Part shown: piece after piece, positions 23,546 through 34,439 of the stretch
Position numbering within the stretch: the first letter of the stretch is position 1
Layout of the letters: every line of letters starts with the position of its first letter
Assembly (NCBI GenBank): GCA_030704615.1
Contig: CM060733.1
Span: 10,540,001-10,604,000 of the forward strand
Length of the DNA stretch: 64,000 nucleotides
Reading direction: 5' to 3'
Source of the DNA: Takakia lepidozioides
Taxonomy: Eukaryota > Streptophyta > Takakiopsida > Takakiales > Takakiaceae
The notes under the pieces: generated by a model
What the model saw: only the letters and a program-made list of their open reading frames with translations
Told to the model about the DNA's origin: nothing
Databases searched by the model: none
Position numbers and translations under genes: made by a program

Positions 23546-23802
23546 TATGAAGTTTTCTTTTGCTTTCATTCGGGGCCAATTTTGAAATGGGATGGTTGTG
23601 TGTCCTTGTTGTCATATTTGCAATGTGTGTGTGGGATGCAAATTCATGGGAACAAACTATCGTTGGAGATGGGGGTTGCATGGACTGCCCTGATTGTTCC
23701 TTCAATCTATTTAGTGTTTTGCGGAGCTCACAGGCTTGTGTGCATTGCAAAAACAAACAAACGTCTTTGGTTCGGGTAGAGCATTCTTGCATCATTTGCT
23801 CG

Positions 23803-24010
23803 TTGGTCTCCGAACCATTCCTGCTAGAAGAATGCTTGGTAAATCCATCATGATAAAGTCCACGTGATCAAAGAGCGTTCAGGCATCCTCAATTCTGGTG
23901 AGCATCCATGATGCTCCCGCACATACCTGGCATGTTCGCAAGGGTGGTGAGTACGAAAAGATTTCGCAGAGATCCGCTTTGGATGATGTGAGTGTGCACC
24001 TGTTCACGAC
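23803..24010 (-). pseudogene. Captured PPR fragment inside the MULE-like element (copy A)
   Basis: On the minus strand this contains VHTHIIQSG and, after frame changes, CGSIMDAHQ. It corresponds in order to 52490-52690 in the PPR debris (VHTYIIQSR, CGSIMDAHQVF and the NRMPQRS region). The same piece lies at the equivalent position in the other copy, 47345-47560, so it was acquired before the copies separated. Confidence 0.7.
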
Positions 24011-24174
24011 GTAGGCACATTCCAATGCATGGGCTTGGTATGTTGATAACATCTAAATGGATGCAATGGATAGAAAGGATGGATACAATGGATGTAACAC
24101 ATCCAGTCTGCATTCCCTGGAAATGGCTGATCAACCCGGGGTAATAGGTGACACCCGCGGCAATAGGCCCTGTA

Positions 24175-24245
24175 TGCATGCTGACGTGGCGTGAGCCTGT
24201 GCTGGGGTCACGGTTTCCTGGGCTCACAGAATAGCACCCCCCGTT
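24175..24245. repeat. Right terminus of MULE-like copy A
   Basis: Similarity with copy B (47106-47180, inverted) ends here, at GGGCTCACAGAATAGCACCCC. Beyond it the two copies share nothing. This is the best-supported element boundary of this family in the window. Confidence 0.65.
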
Positions 24246-24540
24246 TATCACAATTTACTCTTTACCATCACACTAGCTACTGCTTTCTGCAAACCCTTGA
24301 AATAATTAATTATTTGTCTACATATTTTAGGTGTTTTGTGGGCCCAACAGACTCGCTCCCCCTCTCGCTTCCCCTGCGCACGCCCTGGGGCGGCTCACCC
24401 GAGCAGACTGACCTTGCTGGGACCCTGGCCACCTGCGGGGCCCCGCCACAACCACACGTGACCGCATTCAAGTCCCAATTATCAAACAATGAGAAGCCCA
24501 AACAAAACCCTCTTTTTATAATATCCATTTTTCCTAGGGC
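24246..24540. other. Spacer with remnant of the TTGGGTCT/CTCATT small element
   Basis: ATTCAAGTCCCAATTATCAA then AATGAGAAGCC at 24468-24500 is the reverse of the sequence at 16118-16150. No gene. Confidence 0.4.
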
Positions 24541-24568
24541 AACATGATGCAGGTTTCGGGCAACCTTC

Positions 24569-24937
24569 CATGTGGTCAAACCCGACCAAAAGATAATGTC
24601 ATGATCGGGTTTTGAACGTTCGCCGGTCACTTCTATGTGCAAAACCCGGACCCAAACCCTATCTCGGGTTCGATCTCCCAACTCTCCGTGAAAAGCTGAA
24701 AGTTGGGAGATCACGTCCCGATCTTTGACTTTCAACCTGCCGAGTAGGTCTCTCTCTTGTGTGTGAAGCATGCATAGATCTGTGTGAAGCACACATGGAA
24801 GAAGGAGACCGGCAACACAAACGGCTCATCTTGGGAGATGGGGTGATTACATGGAAGGACCCGTCGTCAAGTCAACGATCGGGCCATTGGTCAAACCCAT
24901 TCCAACCATGATTATTGGAAAGGGTCGGGTCTACATG
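24569..24937 (+). mobile_element. MITE copy 2 (about 370 bp)
   Basis: This is a direct repeat of 14619-14965, with the same ends (CATGTGGTCAAACCCGACC and GGGTCGGGTCTACATG) and the same internal hairpin. A short tandem duplication containing TGTGTGAAGCA(T/C)(G/A)CAT (24758-24798) is private to this copy. Confidence 0.7.
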
Positions 24938-24961
24938 TCACGGCATTGAAGTTGTTCTGAA

Positions 24962-25185
24962 ATATAAGCATTCAATAGATAGCCCAATAGTTAGGGCACT
25001 TGGTGCTTCAGAATTGGTGGTAGGTTCAAAGTTGGACGTCACCCATAAGTACCAACCTCACTATAAGGGGGTCGTTGGGGCAACTAGCCGGAGAGGTTTG
25101 GGCAACTGTAATTAGTCTATTTATGGCCAAATAAGGTCCTAACTAAATTCTGGCAAGGGCTATTCCTGAAGGTCAAAAAAAGGGA
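24962..25185 (+). mobile_element. tRNA-derived SINE (possible)
   Basis: TAGCCCAATAGTTAGGGCA looks like an A box and GGTTCAAAGTTGG like a B box of an RNA polymerase III promoter, about 45 bp apart. The element ends in a short A-rich tail (GGTCAAAAAAAGGG, about 25175). No cloverleaf acceptor stem is evident, so this is not a working tRNA. Confidence 0.55.
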
Positions 25186-25189
25186 GAGA

Positions 25190-26127
25190 TTGGAGCAGCT
25201 AATGGGGAAGGAGGGCACCTATGTTGAAATAGGTGAAATGTGAGGCCATGTGTAGAGGTTAGCATAGACGTAGGCTGGTGGACCCTCCTTGTAGTTCTAG
25301 AGCTGAGGATGAGGGGATGGCCCCTTCTAGAAGGCTCCACCACACCTTGAGAGAGTCTATAAAGAGGCTAAGGGCTATAATTTTACAGGAATTCTTCTGC
25401 CTCTACCTCACTTTGGTGGCTCTGCAAGCAGGCCTCCTAAAAACAGTTTAAGTTCGAACCTAGGTCCTAAACCATCTTCGAATGAATACAAATGTCATAA
25501 GCCCCCCAAATGTAAGGTGTCCACACTCCAAATGGAAGGCAATAGTTCTTTGGGCTGAAATGACATCATAATTATGCTTCTCCGCTTACGCTAGCTTCTA
25601 GCTTCGGTCACTTAGCGTTATTTGCTTCTCCGCTCTAAAAATGCAAATGCAATTCTTGGCAAGGTCTTTGCATACATGAAAAACGCCGCCTCCGCAATCA
25701 GGGCGAGCATTTTGGAGTAAAGCCTAAGGAGAAAATGACCTATGTTGCGATAAGTTCCACGCCTCAATATTTTTATCTTTTCAATGTGTTGTGGATATAC
25801 AGACGGATCATTTGGCAAGGCCGGAGGTCCGATTGGAGCACAATTCTCATTTAATTCTCATTCTCATTAAAGGGCACCGGAAGGGCATAACCCAGATGCT
25901 TGGATAGATTCTCAGCTCACCATGGCATGCATGAGTGTATGTTCATGGGCAGGGATATATGGGCATGCATGCATGCCTTTGGGGGTGTCGTCCCCTACTG
26001 GGAGGTGGGTGTCCAACAAGGCACAAGGCAAACAAGGGCCCTCGCACCAAGCTGCAGCGCCACTCTCGCACCCTCGCTCTCTTCTGCCTCTGGATTGCTC
26101 TCTAGCTCTCCAACAACAGACGGAACG
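25190..26127. other. Upstream region of the malate dehydrogenase gene
   Basis: No gene is apparent. The last few hundred bases should contain the promoter and 5' untranslated leader of the gene starting at 26128. I see no confident TATA box. Confidence 0.45.
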
Positions 26128-29100
26128 ATGGCAGCAACAAGCCTGACGTTGCCAAAGATTTCTTGCTTCGGAGAGCATGTGGATTCCTGCAGACCTCGCA
26201 TTAGCACGTCGAGGTGGGCTCTCCCACTTTCTTTTTGACTGGTGGGTTGTGGCTAGTTGATGCAATGGGAAGGGATTGGGATCTGGAGATAGCCTGGAGA
26301 TGGGTAGCGACAGGGGGATTCCAGGGAACCTCCCGATCGGCTTAGCAGGTGTCAGGTGTCAGGTTTATTTTCGCAGTGTGGCTGTAGTACTTGCACTTAT
26401 TGGTGGGGAATAGAAAATGGATTAGTTCTTCAAGTGTTGTAATTCCGTGTTGGAAGAATTGCTCTTCTTTGGAGTTCCTCCTGTGATTGATGTTGTTCCC
26501 AACAACTGAATTTAACATCGAATTCAGCCTGATGATGACAACAAGATATCCAAGTTTCTGCAAAGGGAATGGATAGGAACCCAGGGCCTTGAGTGGAAAG
26601 GGTTATTTGAGCTCGCTACTTGTATTCGCACAATAGTCTCACATAAACAGTGTGAAAGGGAATGTTAGACACATGAGCTTCAGAAAGATGAAGCCCTTGC
26701 ACAGAATATTGTATAAAGGTTCATCGCAGATTGCCGGGTAGAGTAAGCTCAAAGGTACTCCGATCGTGAGTCGCTCTGCCCCACCAGTTGCCCTCTTCTT
26801 TGCACAAACCTATTTCGTGCTCTGTTGCGTCTTGGTGAAGCTGGTGTTGTGATCGGAGTAATTTCTTGTTATGACCAATCAACTCAGCTTATAAGGAAGC
26901 AAGAGGTGCCCTAACCTAACAGAACATAGAGCATAGAGGAAATCTGGCTTGTGTGCACGACATCTCCGTCCTTGTTGCAGTGTCGCAAGTGCCCTTGTTA
27001 CTGTTTGGTGCCGCATGACTACATTCGAGTTAGAAAGTTGTAGTCGTGACAGGTTAATATGCTAGATAGAGATGGTCACTAAGACTATCAGCCTCCCAAC
27101 TTTCGGATCGGAGTAGCTACCTGTTGTATCCATGGATGTTATGTGCTTTTTGACCAATGAACTTAACTGTTCGTGTTCTTCTCTTTTCTGTGGTTTGGAG
27201 GGGGATATCCGTTATATTTTTGACTGACCTGGTTATTCCTAATTTACTTAAACACACTGGTTCTGGTTTTTCCACCTCAATCAACATAATGCTGGTTATT
27301 TCCTTACGATTTGACAGATCTGCCCGGACATTCGTCCCGGCTAAAACCTCGACAGTCAAATCCTTCTCGGGTCTCAAGAATGTTGGATCAGGTACGCCTT
27401 CCAGCTCACATTTTGGGGGAGATTCACTGGCTTTGTTGAAAAGACACACCAAGGTGTCAGTGCGATTGCAGAGTGCAATAGCTCCAGGACAAGCTAGAGC
27501 TGCAGCATTTAAAGTAGCAGTTCTTGGAGCAGCTGGAGGAATCGGTCAACCTCTCTCCTTGCTTATCAAAATGTCACCGCTGGTTTCCAGCCTGAACTTG
27601 TATGATATTGCAAACGTTAAGGGTGTTGTTGCTGATCTCAGCCACTGCAACACTCCTGCTCAGGTACTTACTTTGTGGCATTAGCAAGTGTTTCTGTTGG
27701 ATGTCATGACCCACAGATGGGTGTTGGTTTGTGTACCCTGTTTATACATCACAATAGGTGTTGTATGTAGTACAGCAATCTCACTTTGCATTTTCCATGT
27801 TTGTCTGGCTGCATCAGTGGAAGAGTGCAAATGGTACCTCGGCTAATGCAGATTAGTGTCATCGATGGGTATAGTTTCCGAGAAGTATTCACAGATCTGG
27901 CCCTGTGACAGGTGGCAGCATTCACAGGACCTGGGGAGCTTGCACAAGCACTGAAGGGTGTCGATGTTGTTGTTATACCAGCGGGTGTGCCACGCAAGCC
28001 CGGCATGACCCGCGATGATCTCTTCAACATAAATGCTGGGATTGTGAGGTCTCTTGTGGAGGCCATTGCCGACAATGCCCCGAATGTGAGTCTTCACTCA
28101 TGAAAGTTATCTGGACAGGGAGATGAATGAGCATTTGTTACTCCTGGCTAGTATATTTTGCTTGTGTATCAAATGCTGTGGCAAACACCCAGATGTACTT
28201 AGAGACTTTCTGATCAACTTCCCCTGCTTGTCCTGAATCTAGCCCTGTCATTCTGCTCGGAAGAGAAGTTTCTGTAACTGCCCCCAAGGATGTCACTAGT
28301 AGTTTTTTTATGTGCAGTTTTTATGCTTTTGAAGTAGTTAAGCTGTATGGTTGGCATTAAAAGTTTTGTTTGTTCTTTCTCTAGGGGTAATCTGTATGTC
28401 TGGATTGTCATGTGAGTTTTGATGCAGCAAAGTTCTGGTACAGTGGTTTATCTAACATGACTGATCTGGGAATCTGGGGTTTTGTTTGGGCAGGCATTGA
28501 TAAACATCATAAGCAACCCAGTTAATTCGACAGTTCCCATTGCTGCAGAAGTGCTGAAACAAAAAGGTGTATATGACCCAAAGAGGCTTTTTGGAGTGAC
28601 TACCCTGGATGTAGTGCGGGCCAACACATTTGTGGCGCAGAAGAAGAACCTCAGGCTGATTGATGTAGATGTGCCTGTGATTGGAGGGCATGCCGGAATC
28701 ACCATTCTTCCTTTGCTCTCTAAGACAAGACCTACTGTTGACTTCACACCAGAGGAAATCGAGGAGCTCACAGTGCGGATTCAGAATGCTGGAACAGAAG
28801 TTGTAGAGGTGTGTTACTGCAGTTACAGTAACTTGAGTGAAGTTCTGTGCAATAGACTCTTTTGGAACTGGTATGCAGTGCTTTGTATGATGAGTGACAC
28901 ATCTAGAAAGGTAGAAGTCCTTTTGCTAGTTACTTCCCCTCAAACCTGCCTCAAGACTTAATGTGGTAACGATCGTGGGAGTTTTTTAAAACAGTTTCTG
29001 GCATATCTCAAACAAGGGGTTCCTTTTATTGTTGCTGTTCTCTGCAGGCAAAAGCTGGTGCAGGTTCTGCCACACTTTCAATGGTAATTGTGACTGCTCC

Positions 29101-29955
29101 TTAGGCATGTAGATCATGTCCATAATGCACTGTTATGCCTGAATAATGTTTGTTTGTAACCAGATAAGTGAGTGCTGTCGTGGTCATGTGTGAGGTTGGC
29201 GAGCTGGTACAGACCGACGGCTATGTTTGGGTGTGCCATGTCTTGGAAGGGGTCTAGGTTCTGTAGCACGTTCTAGGACTGGTTCCTGGCCAAGCTTTAA
29301 TTTATGTTAAGGTCAACATATTAAGTTTGTGGGAGATAGCCATAGTTCAAAAGATTGCAAGTTCTGGTCTCCAAGAGAGTCAGTGGCAAACCTCTTGTTT
29401 CAAAGGCCTGCAATGTCAAGGGATTCCCGGCAGTTACGTTTGAGTTTTCACCTATTGACAGCTACACTTAAAGCATGTGCCACTTTGTTTATGAAGGCAT
29501 ATGCGGCAGCAAGATTTGCAGAGTCTTGCATTCGGGCTCTGGATGGTGATACGGATGTGTACGAGTGTGCATATGTGCAGTCTGAGGTACATCCTTTCTC
29601 ATACGTCCCCTTCAGAGATTGCCTGGGCTTACAGCAGGTGATAGTAATAGCCTTTAAGAGAAGATGCACTGTTTGCTTCGTAGTCTTTCCTCAATTTTCG
29701 TGTTCGCACAGATGATCTGCTAGGCAAGAGCTAATGGATGAAATGGCATGGGGGCACCAGGTGACAGACTTGCCCTTCTTTGCCACACGGGTGAAGCTGG
29801 GAAAGAAAGGACTAGAGGCTATAGTGAGCGAAGACTTGAGTAGCCTGACAGAATATGAGCAGAAGGCCTTGGAAGCGCTGAAGCCGGAGTTGAAGGGCAG
29901 CATCGAAAAGGGTGTTAATTTTGCAAGCAAGCAAGCTGCAGCTGCCACTGTCTAA
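26128..29955 (+). CDS. Plastid NAD-dependent malate dehydrogenase, seven exons
   Basis: NAD-dependent malate dehydrogenase interconverts malate and oxaloacetate; the plastid form helps balance NADH in the stroma. Exons are 26128-26213, 27318-27663, 27912-28085, 28494-28808, 29048-29083, 29497-29586 and 29761-29955. Every border is GT-AG, all joins keep frame, and the product is 413 residues, close to the roughly 400 of plant plastid MDHs. The first 80-85 residues are a serine- and threonine-rich transit peptide split by intron 1; SFSGLKN inside it is shared with plastid-type enzymes. Then come the dinucleotide-binding [12 protein letters not shown] (near residue 94), [22 protein letters not shown] and the catalytic histidine in [12 protein letters not shown] (near residue 266). 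Exon 5 is only 36 bp ([12 protein letters not shown]). No lesion is seen. Unlike its neighbours it is not a transposon gene. Confidence 0.95.
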
Positions 29956-30733
29956 TTTAGAGTTCCATCCCTCCCTCCTTCTCAGCCTGGTGGGAAATTC
30001 TGATTTTGAGGACAATCTTGGTACCAGTTTAGAGGGGTGAAGGCTAGCGCTTGAGCTGTATTGCACACGTTACTATTTGATCTCCTGTTTCCGAAGGTTT
30101 AGATCTAACTGCGAGGCAGCAGTAATTTTGTTGAGAAAATAGGTAGGGCTACGTCTCGCTGCAAGGTCAAAATAAGATGAGTGCAAGCATTTTAAGTGTA
30201 GTGTTTTCACCAAAAGCACGAGGTTGCTATTGGTGGAATTGTGATGGTGCACCGCTGCTCTACGATGGGCTCCATTCTCTTGTTTCCATTTCTAGGGTGT
30301 GTTAGATATATGTTCCATGCCCATGTGCACTGCTCATGGGAGACACAAAGAGGATTTGACATGTTTTACACATAGACGGTGAATTATTATTATTAGTATC
30401 TGGGCTCCTCAGCATACAGTTGTGTGCACATCTTTGGTGGACACACAGAACATGATGATTGAGGGTATGTCCTGTTCACATTGTTGGCCCATCTTTGTGG
30501 TTAACCACTTGTCCCCTCATCATAAATGACATGGAGATGTGTCAATAAAAATTTACAAGATTGCCTGTTGCATCTTATGTTACTGTGTCAAAAATTTAAG
30601 ATGGTAGCCACTCCAGTAGCAAGTGAACCATCTCTCAGCCATACTGGTCCATTGTCTCAGCTCCTAGCTAATTTCATATCCTGTGCAATTTCTGTTCTCT
30701 GAGAAACACAGAGACGGCCGAGCAGGATGAAGC
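29956..30733. other. 3' flank of malate dehydrogenase
   Basis: This probably includes the 3' untranslated region. Several AATAAA-like words occur (for example CAATAAAAATT near 30543), but a polyadenylation site cannot be fixed. No gene. Confidence 0.4.
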
Positions 30734-30737
30734 TTAA

Positions 30738-31531
30738 CCCTTAAGTTCCCAAGCGACCTGAATGGGGTCACTTTGAATTTGCAGGGTCGACCTAATTTTC
30801 GCAGATCTAATCTGATGGGGCCCACTCCTGAACCTTTAATGACAAGGGATTTGTCTCGAGTATGATGCAAAAAACAAAATTAAAAAAAAACAAAAGCTGC
30901 GACTTACAAAAAATATCTTAGATCTTTAATTTACATTTTGGGGCCTGAAATGGGCTGTTGACCGCTGACGTGGCAGGTAAACAAGCCCAAAACAGATTGC
31001 ACTCCAAAGGCAGAAAATTAGCAATTTTGGAAAAAACACTTCACCTTGTGGTGTGTGAGCATTACATACACACATCCACCCTAGGGAAAAAAGTACTTCA
31101 TTTGGAGGCACATTTTCTGTTGTCAATTTTGAGATTTCAACCCCCATGTAATTGCATGCATAGCAACCATAGGTGAAAAAATCAGTTGGACCTGCAATTT
31201 AGTGGGGTCATGGCACTCCACTGTTGATTTGGAAATGGTGGGTCTTGGGGCAAGCAAAATTGGATAAAGCTAGGTTTTGATTTGGTCAAACCAATTTCTT
31301 TCTCACTTTTTCTTTGGGACCTGATATTTGAGGTCCGGGCCAACGCTATAATCTCACAATTTCCACGGTGGACTTGGCTCATTTTTTGGTATGTCATGCA
31401 TAAATGAGCTGGGTCCATTGCTATAAGGCTGGAATCTGTGGATGATTTTTGGTAGGTTTCTAGGGGCAATTTACTGCAGCTGGGTACCCAAAATTGGTAA
31501 AAAGTCAAAAAAGGGCTTGGGAACTTAAGGG
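30738..31531. mobile_element. piggyBac-like non-autonomous element, 794 bp
   Basis: The ends are perfect inverted repeats: CCCTTAAGTTCCCAAGC on the left and its reverse complement on the right. Both are flanked by TTAA (30734-30737 and 31532-31535), the target-site duplication used by piggyBac transposases, whose termini also begin with CC. The interior has no transposase ORF. The perfect 17 bp ends suggest a fairly recent insertion. Confidence 0.8.
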
Positions 31532-31539
31532 TTAAGAAC

Positions 31540-32060
31540 GTTTTGTTGGGAGCCATGCTGTCTCTGGAAAAGCGAAGGCAGCATTCTAGAATCAGATCAA
31601 AGCTGTCTGCTACTAGATGCCAGTGAGGAGCATAAAAAACTGAATCATCTTCTTAAGGGTGAAGGGCGGCCAGTTCAATAAAAACCACTGGAAATCACAC
31701 AGTTCCAAAAGCCTCAATCCTCCATTCATAAGAGATGAGAGAGCCAACACGTCAGCCTTTAGTTGTTCCATGACCTGCATATCTCCAGCCTGTTCGCTCT
31801 GGAAACCAGTCACAAGACGGCGATGGCGGTGTTGACCACAGGGAAGGCCAAAGGTTTAAAACGCTTGAGCACCGTGGTGCTCCAATGGTATTCCACCCCA
31901 TCACTTGGCAGCCCTCCTTTGCAGATCGAATTCGGTTACTCAAATTTAAGGAGTTCCTGAGAGTCCCACTGACCTCCCGCTTTGAAGAAAACCATTAGCG
32001 TCCATGCCAGTAGCTCTGGCTGTGCACGCCGCCCCTCTATTTGATTCTCTCTCCATAGCC
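31540..32060. other. 3' flank of the SDHAF1-like gene
   Basis: No second gene is recognised. Transcribed leftwards, this would hold the 3' untranslated region of the gene ending at 32061. Confidence 0.4.
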
Positions 32061-32318
32061 TTACCTAAGTTCAACATGAGAGAACCCACTGATATCCGAG
32101 CTTTGTAGCATCTGCACCTGCTTGGAGCCCCTGCGCAGAAGATATTCGATCTGCTGGAAGTTCTTCTTGTCAATGCTGGTTGCATTCCTCCGAAACTCAG
32201 CTGCCACGAACACCTCAATGCCACGCCGCACTTCCGGAGGCTTACTGCGAGCAGCGCGCAACAGAGCTCTGTACAAACTCAGCACCTGCCTCTGCACCCC
32301 CGACAGCCTTCCTCCCAT
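32061..32318 (-). CDS. SDHAF1: Succinate dehydrogenase assembly factor 1 (LYR-motif protein)
   Basis: SDHAF1 is a small mitochondrial matrix protein that helps load iron-sulfur clusters into the SDH2 subunit of complex II. This is an uninterrupted 85-residue frame. The LYR triplet lies at residues 15-17 within [15 protein letters not shown], followed by the conserved AEFRRNAT and the [15 protein letters not shown] segment that characterise SDHAF1 within the LYR family. I chose the ATG at 32316-32318 because homology begins there; an in-frame ATG 36 codons upstream (32424-32426) would add a stretch without family similarity. Single exon, no lesion. A tandem ACGT-core repeat lies 250 bp upstream and could influence transcription. 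Confidence 0.88.
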   Translation of the reverse strand: MGGRLSGVQRQVLSLYRALLRAARSKPPEVRRGIEVFVAAEFRRNATSIDKKNFQQIEYLLRRGSKQVQMLQSSDISGFSHVELR

Positions 32319-32564
32319 CTTCCTGTGCACCTTACATTCAAGACACACAAGCCATGGAAGCAGATCCCACAACCCACACACACGGATTCTTCCGTCTTCA
32401 CAACCCACAAAACGATTTGAGTGCATGCCAGATGCACACGCAGCTCCGAGGTAACACCACGTGGTATCCTTTCTTTTCTTTTTCCTTTCGTCTGTAAATC
32501 AAGTCAAGTAATTCTAGCGACGACTGAAGGTCGGAGACTAGTTTAGCGTAGAGGGGGAATAGGG

Positions 32565-32870
32565 TGCCATAATGCCACGTCATTGTTACCACGTCATCGT
32601 AGCCACGTCGTCGTCGTCAGCCACGTCATCCTCATCATTTTTGTTTAGCGCTGCCGATATTGCCCAAAGAGAAAACCATGAAAGTGTGCCATAATGCGTG
32701 CCACGTCATCCTCGTCATTTTTGTTTTGAGCTGCCCACATTGCCCAAAGAGAAAACCATGCAAGGGTGCCATAATGCCACGTCATCATAGCCACGTCGTC
32801 GTCGTCAGCCACGTCATCCTCGTCATTTTTGTTTTGAGCTGCCCATATTGCACAAAGAGAAAACCATGTA
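32565..32870. repeat. Tandem repeat rich in CCACGTCATC, about 105 bp period
   Basis: Three units run from about 32565, 32690 and 32765. Each combines several CCACGTCATC / CCACGTCGTC words with a TTTGAGCTGCCCATATTG-like part and AGAGAAAACCATG. The first unit is longer in the ACGT part. The ACGT core is the binding site of plant bZIP factors. The array lies between the SDHAF1 gene (transcribed left) and an unidentified rightward ORF. Confidence 0.8.
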
Positions 32871-32902
32871 TGTAAGCGGGTCTACCTCGCGGCGCTTCAT
32901 CA

Positions 32903-33199
32903 ATGTGCCCTCGCTCCGCACCTACGTCCATGAACTCTGTCCTGATAAGTCCTAGTTCCCCTCTGCATGTTCCAAATCGCATTGCATGGAGATCTGTTTG
33001 CAGCAGTTTCAAGCCAATTGCCGGGCTGTGGAGACTAGGAAAAGAAGAAGGAGGAGGAGGTGGAGGTGGTGGTTGGAATGTGCAGCGCAATCATATTAGG
33101 AAGGAAATTGCCAACACAATGGATACCGGAAGAATGTATATGGAATTCAACCTGGCCAGTCCACCTGTTCTTTCTAAAACAGAGGTTTCCAGCCGGTAA
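32903..33199 (+). CDS. Hypothetical ORF, unrecognised
   Basis: This is an open frame of 98 codons starting MCPRSAPTSMNSVLIS. The N-terminus is serine- and arginine-rich, as in organelle-targeting peptides, then a polyglycine run (GAGGAGGTGG repeats near 33050) precedes FNLASPPVLSKTEVSS. No family similarity is recognised. It might be a first exon or only a chance frame downstream of the ACGT repeat. Confidence 0.25.
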   Translation: MCPRSAPTSMNSVLISPSSPLHVPNRIAWRSVCSSFKPIAGLWRLGKEEGGGGGGGGWNVQRNHIRKEIANTMDTGRMYMEFNLASPPVLSKTEVSSR

Positions 33200-34165
33200 T
33201 CTGTGTTTCCTATGGAAGACTGATATGGCTTAATGGGCTCCAAGGAGTCCTTTCGAATGGATGATTGGGGATGGGGGAATAACAATATGCATTCTGTGGA
33301 CAGCCAGAGAAACTTAACCGATTTTATCTCAATTTCTACGCAAGATGACACGATTGTACTATCTCAATGCCTGGACTAGTCGACAAGAGTTGGTTAAACC
33401 AAGCAGCGGTAGCCGTCGGAATTAAGCATGCATGGGAGGGTGATATGGCTACAGTGCCACAGGTGAGAACGTTGCAAAGGTATTGATAAACATTGGGATG
33501 GCAGGTTGAAGTTCCCAATGCAGTGCATTTGTCTGTTCTCACCCTGTTCTCTGCCCCTCTCCCTACATCGTTTTGCATGGGCCGAGTTCGAATGCTATCC
33601 ATGGGCTCGAGGCTTATGACAAGCAAAGTGTAATTAAGTACTGCTGTCTCTCCTACCCATCTGGATATTGGGGTTTTTTTTTTGCGGGGGGGGGGGGGGG
33701 GGGGGGGGGGGTTGGGTGGGTGGGGTTAGTTGTGAATGCTGCTGCATTCAAGTTCAACTCCTCTCTTATTCCTCTGTGTAATCTAGCTTGCTGTATCTGA
33801 TAGCAGTTGTTGGGTGGACTTTGCATTCACCACACCCTGTCAAAGCTCCTTATTAAATCAGGAGGGAACCTTTTTGGCAGGCCAAGCAACTATATTCTTC
33901 TGAAAGCCACAGTATGCTTTAGTCTTCATTGACCAGGGAGCACTCTTGCTCTTTTCTGACATTTCTCAACTTCTTGCCCGGCTAACAGCTGAGGTGAGCT
34001 CTTGTTCTGGGAAATTTGGGTCTAGGTTCTACACCGTTTGCATGACATGTATGGGGAACCTTTTATGATGGGCTCTTAAGTTGGTTTGTCTGGTGAGTGG
34101 TGTATATTATTACTGGGGTTGCAGGCAAATGTGCATATGAGGTGCATATATAAATAGCACAGATG
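33200..34165. other. Non-coding; contains a long poly-G run
   Basis: A run of more than 30 G lies at 33679-33711 after a T run, followed by GGGTGGGTGGGG. It could form G-quadruplex DNA, but its exact length should not be trusted in an assembly. No gene seen. Confidence 0.6.
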
Positions 34166-34169
34166 CAGA

Positions 34170-34433
34170 CAAGCTGTGGAGCAAATTCTTTTCAAGCCCC
34201 AAGCAATGGAGCATTTGGGCTGCATGGAGGATCTTCTTGGACATGCAGGGCAGTTGGATGAGGCAGAGGACTTCATCAAGAACATGTCAATGGAACCAGA
34301 TGCTTCGGTGTGGCGAACCTTGCTCGGTGCGAACCTTGCTCGGTGCCTGCAATCTTCATGGTGATGTGGACCTTGCAGAACGGGCAGCAAAATGCCTCCT
34401 GAAGCTGGGTCCGCAGGACCCTGGAACTTAGCT
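34170..34433 (+). pseudogene. PPR protein E-domain remnant with a 16 bp tandem duplication
   Basis: The reading MEHLGCMEDLLGHAGQLDEA then EPDASVWRTLLGA is the end of a PLS-type PPR tract. The frame is broken because GCGAACCTTGCTCGGT (34313-34328) is directly repeated at 34329-34344. The downstream part, DVDLAERAAKCLLKLGPQDP, continues in another frame. Upstream repeats are missing, so this is a 3' fragment. Confidence 0.85.
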
Positions 34434-34439
34434 ATTGAC

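Noticed and set aside
14619-24937. LTR retrotransposon with 350 bp direct repeats
   Set aside because: The repeats have inverted ends (CATGT...ACATG) and lack TG...CA borders, primer-binding site and any gag-pol between them. They are MITE copies.
29329-29715. Separate 128-codon gene in the malate dehydrogenase region
   Set aside because: It contains exon 6 of the malate dehydrogenase plus intron read-through on both sides.
32660-32875. Protein with repeats MPKEKTMKVCHNACHV
   Set aside because: The frame simply runs through the DNA tandem repeat, whose unit length is not kept in codon steps across all copies.
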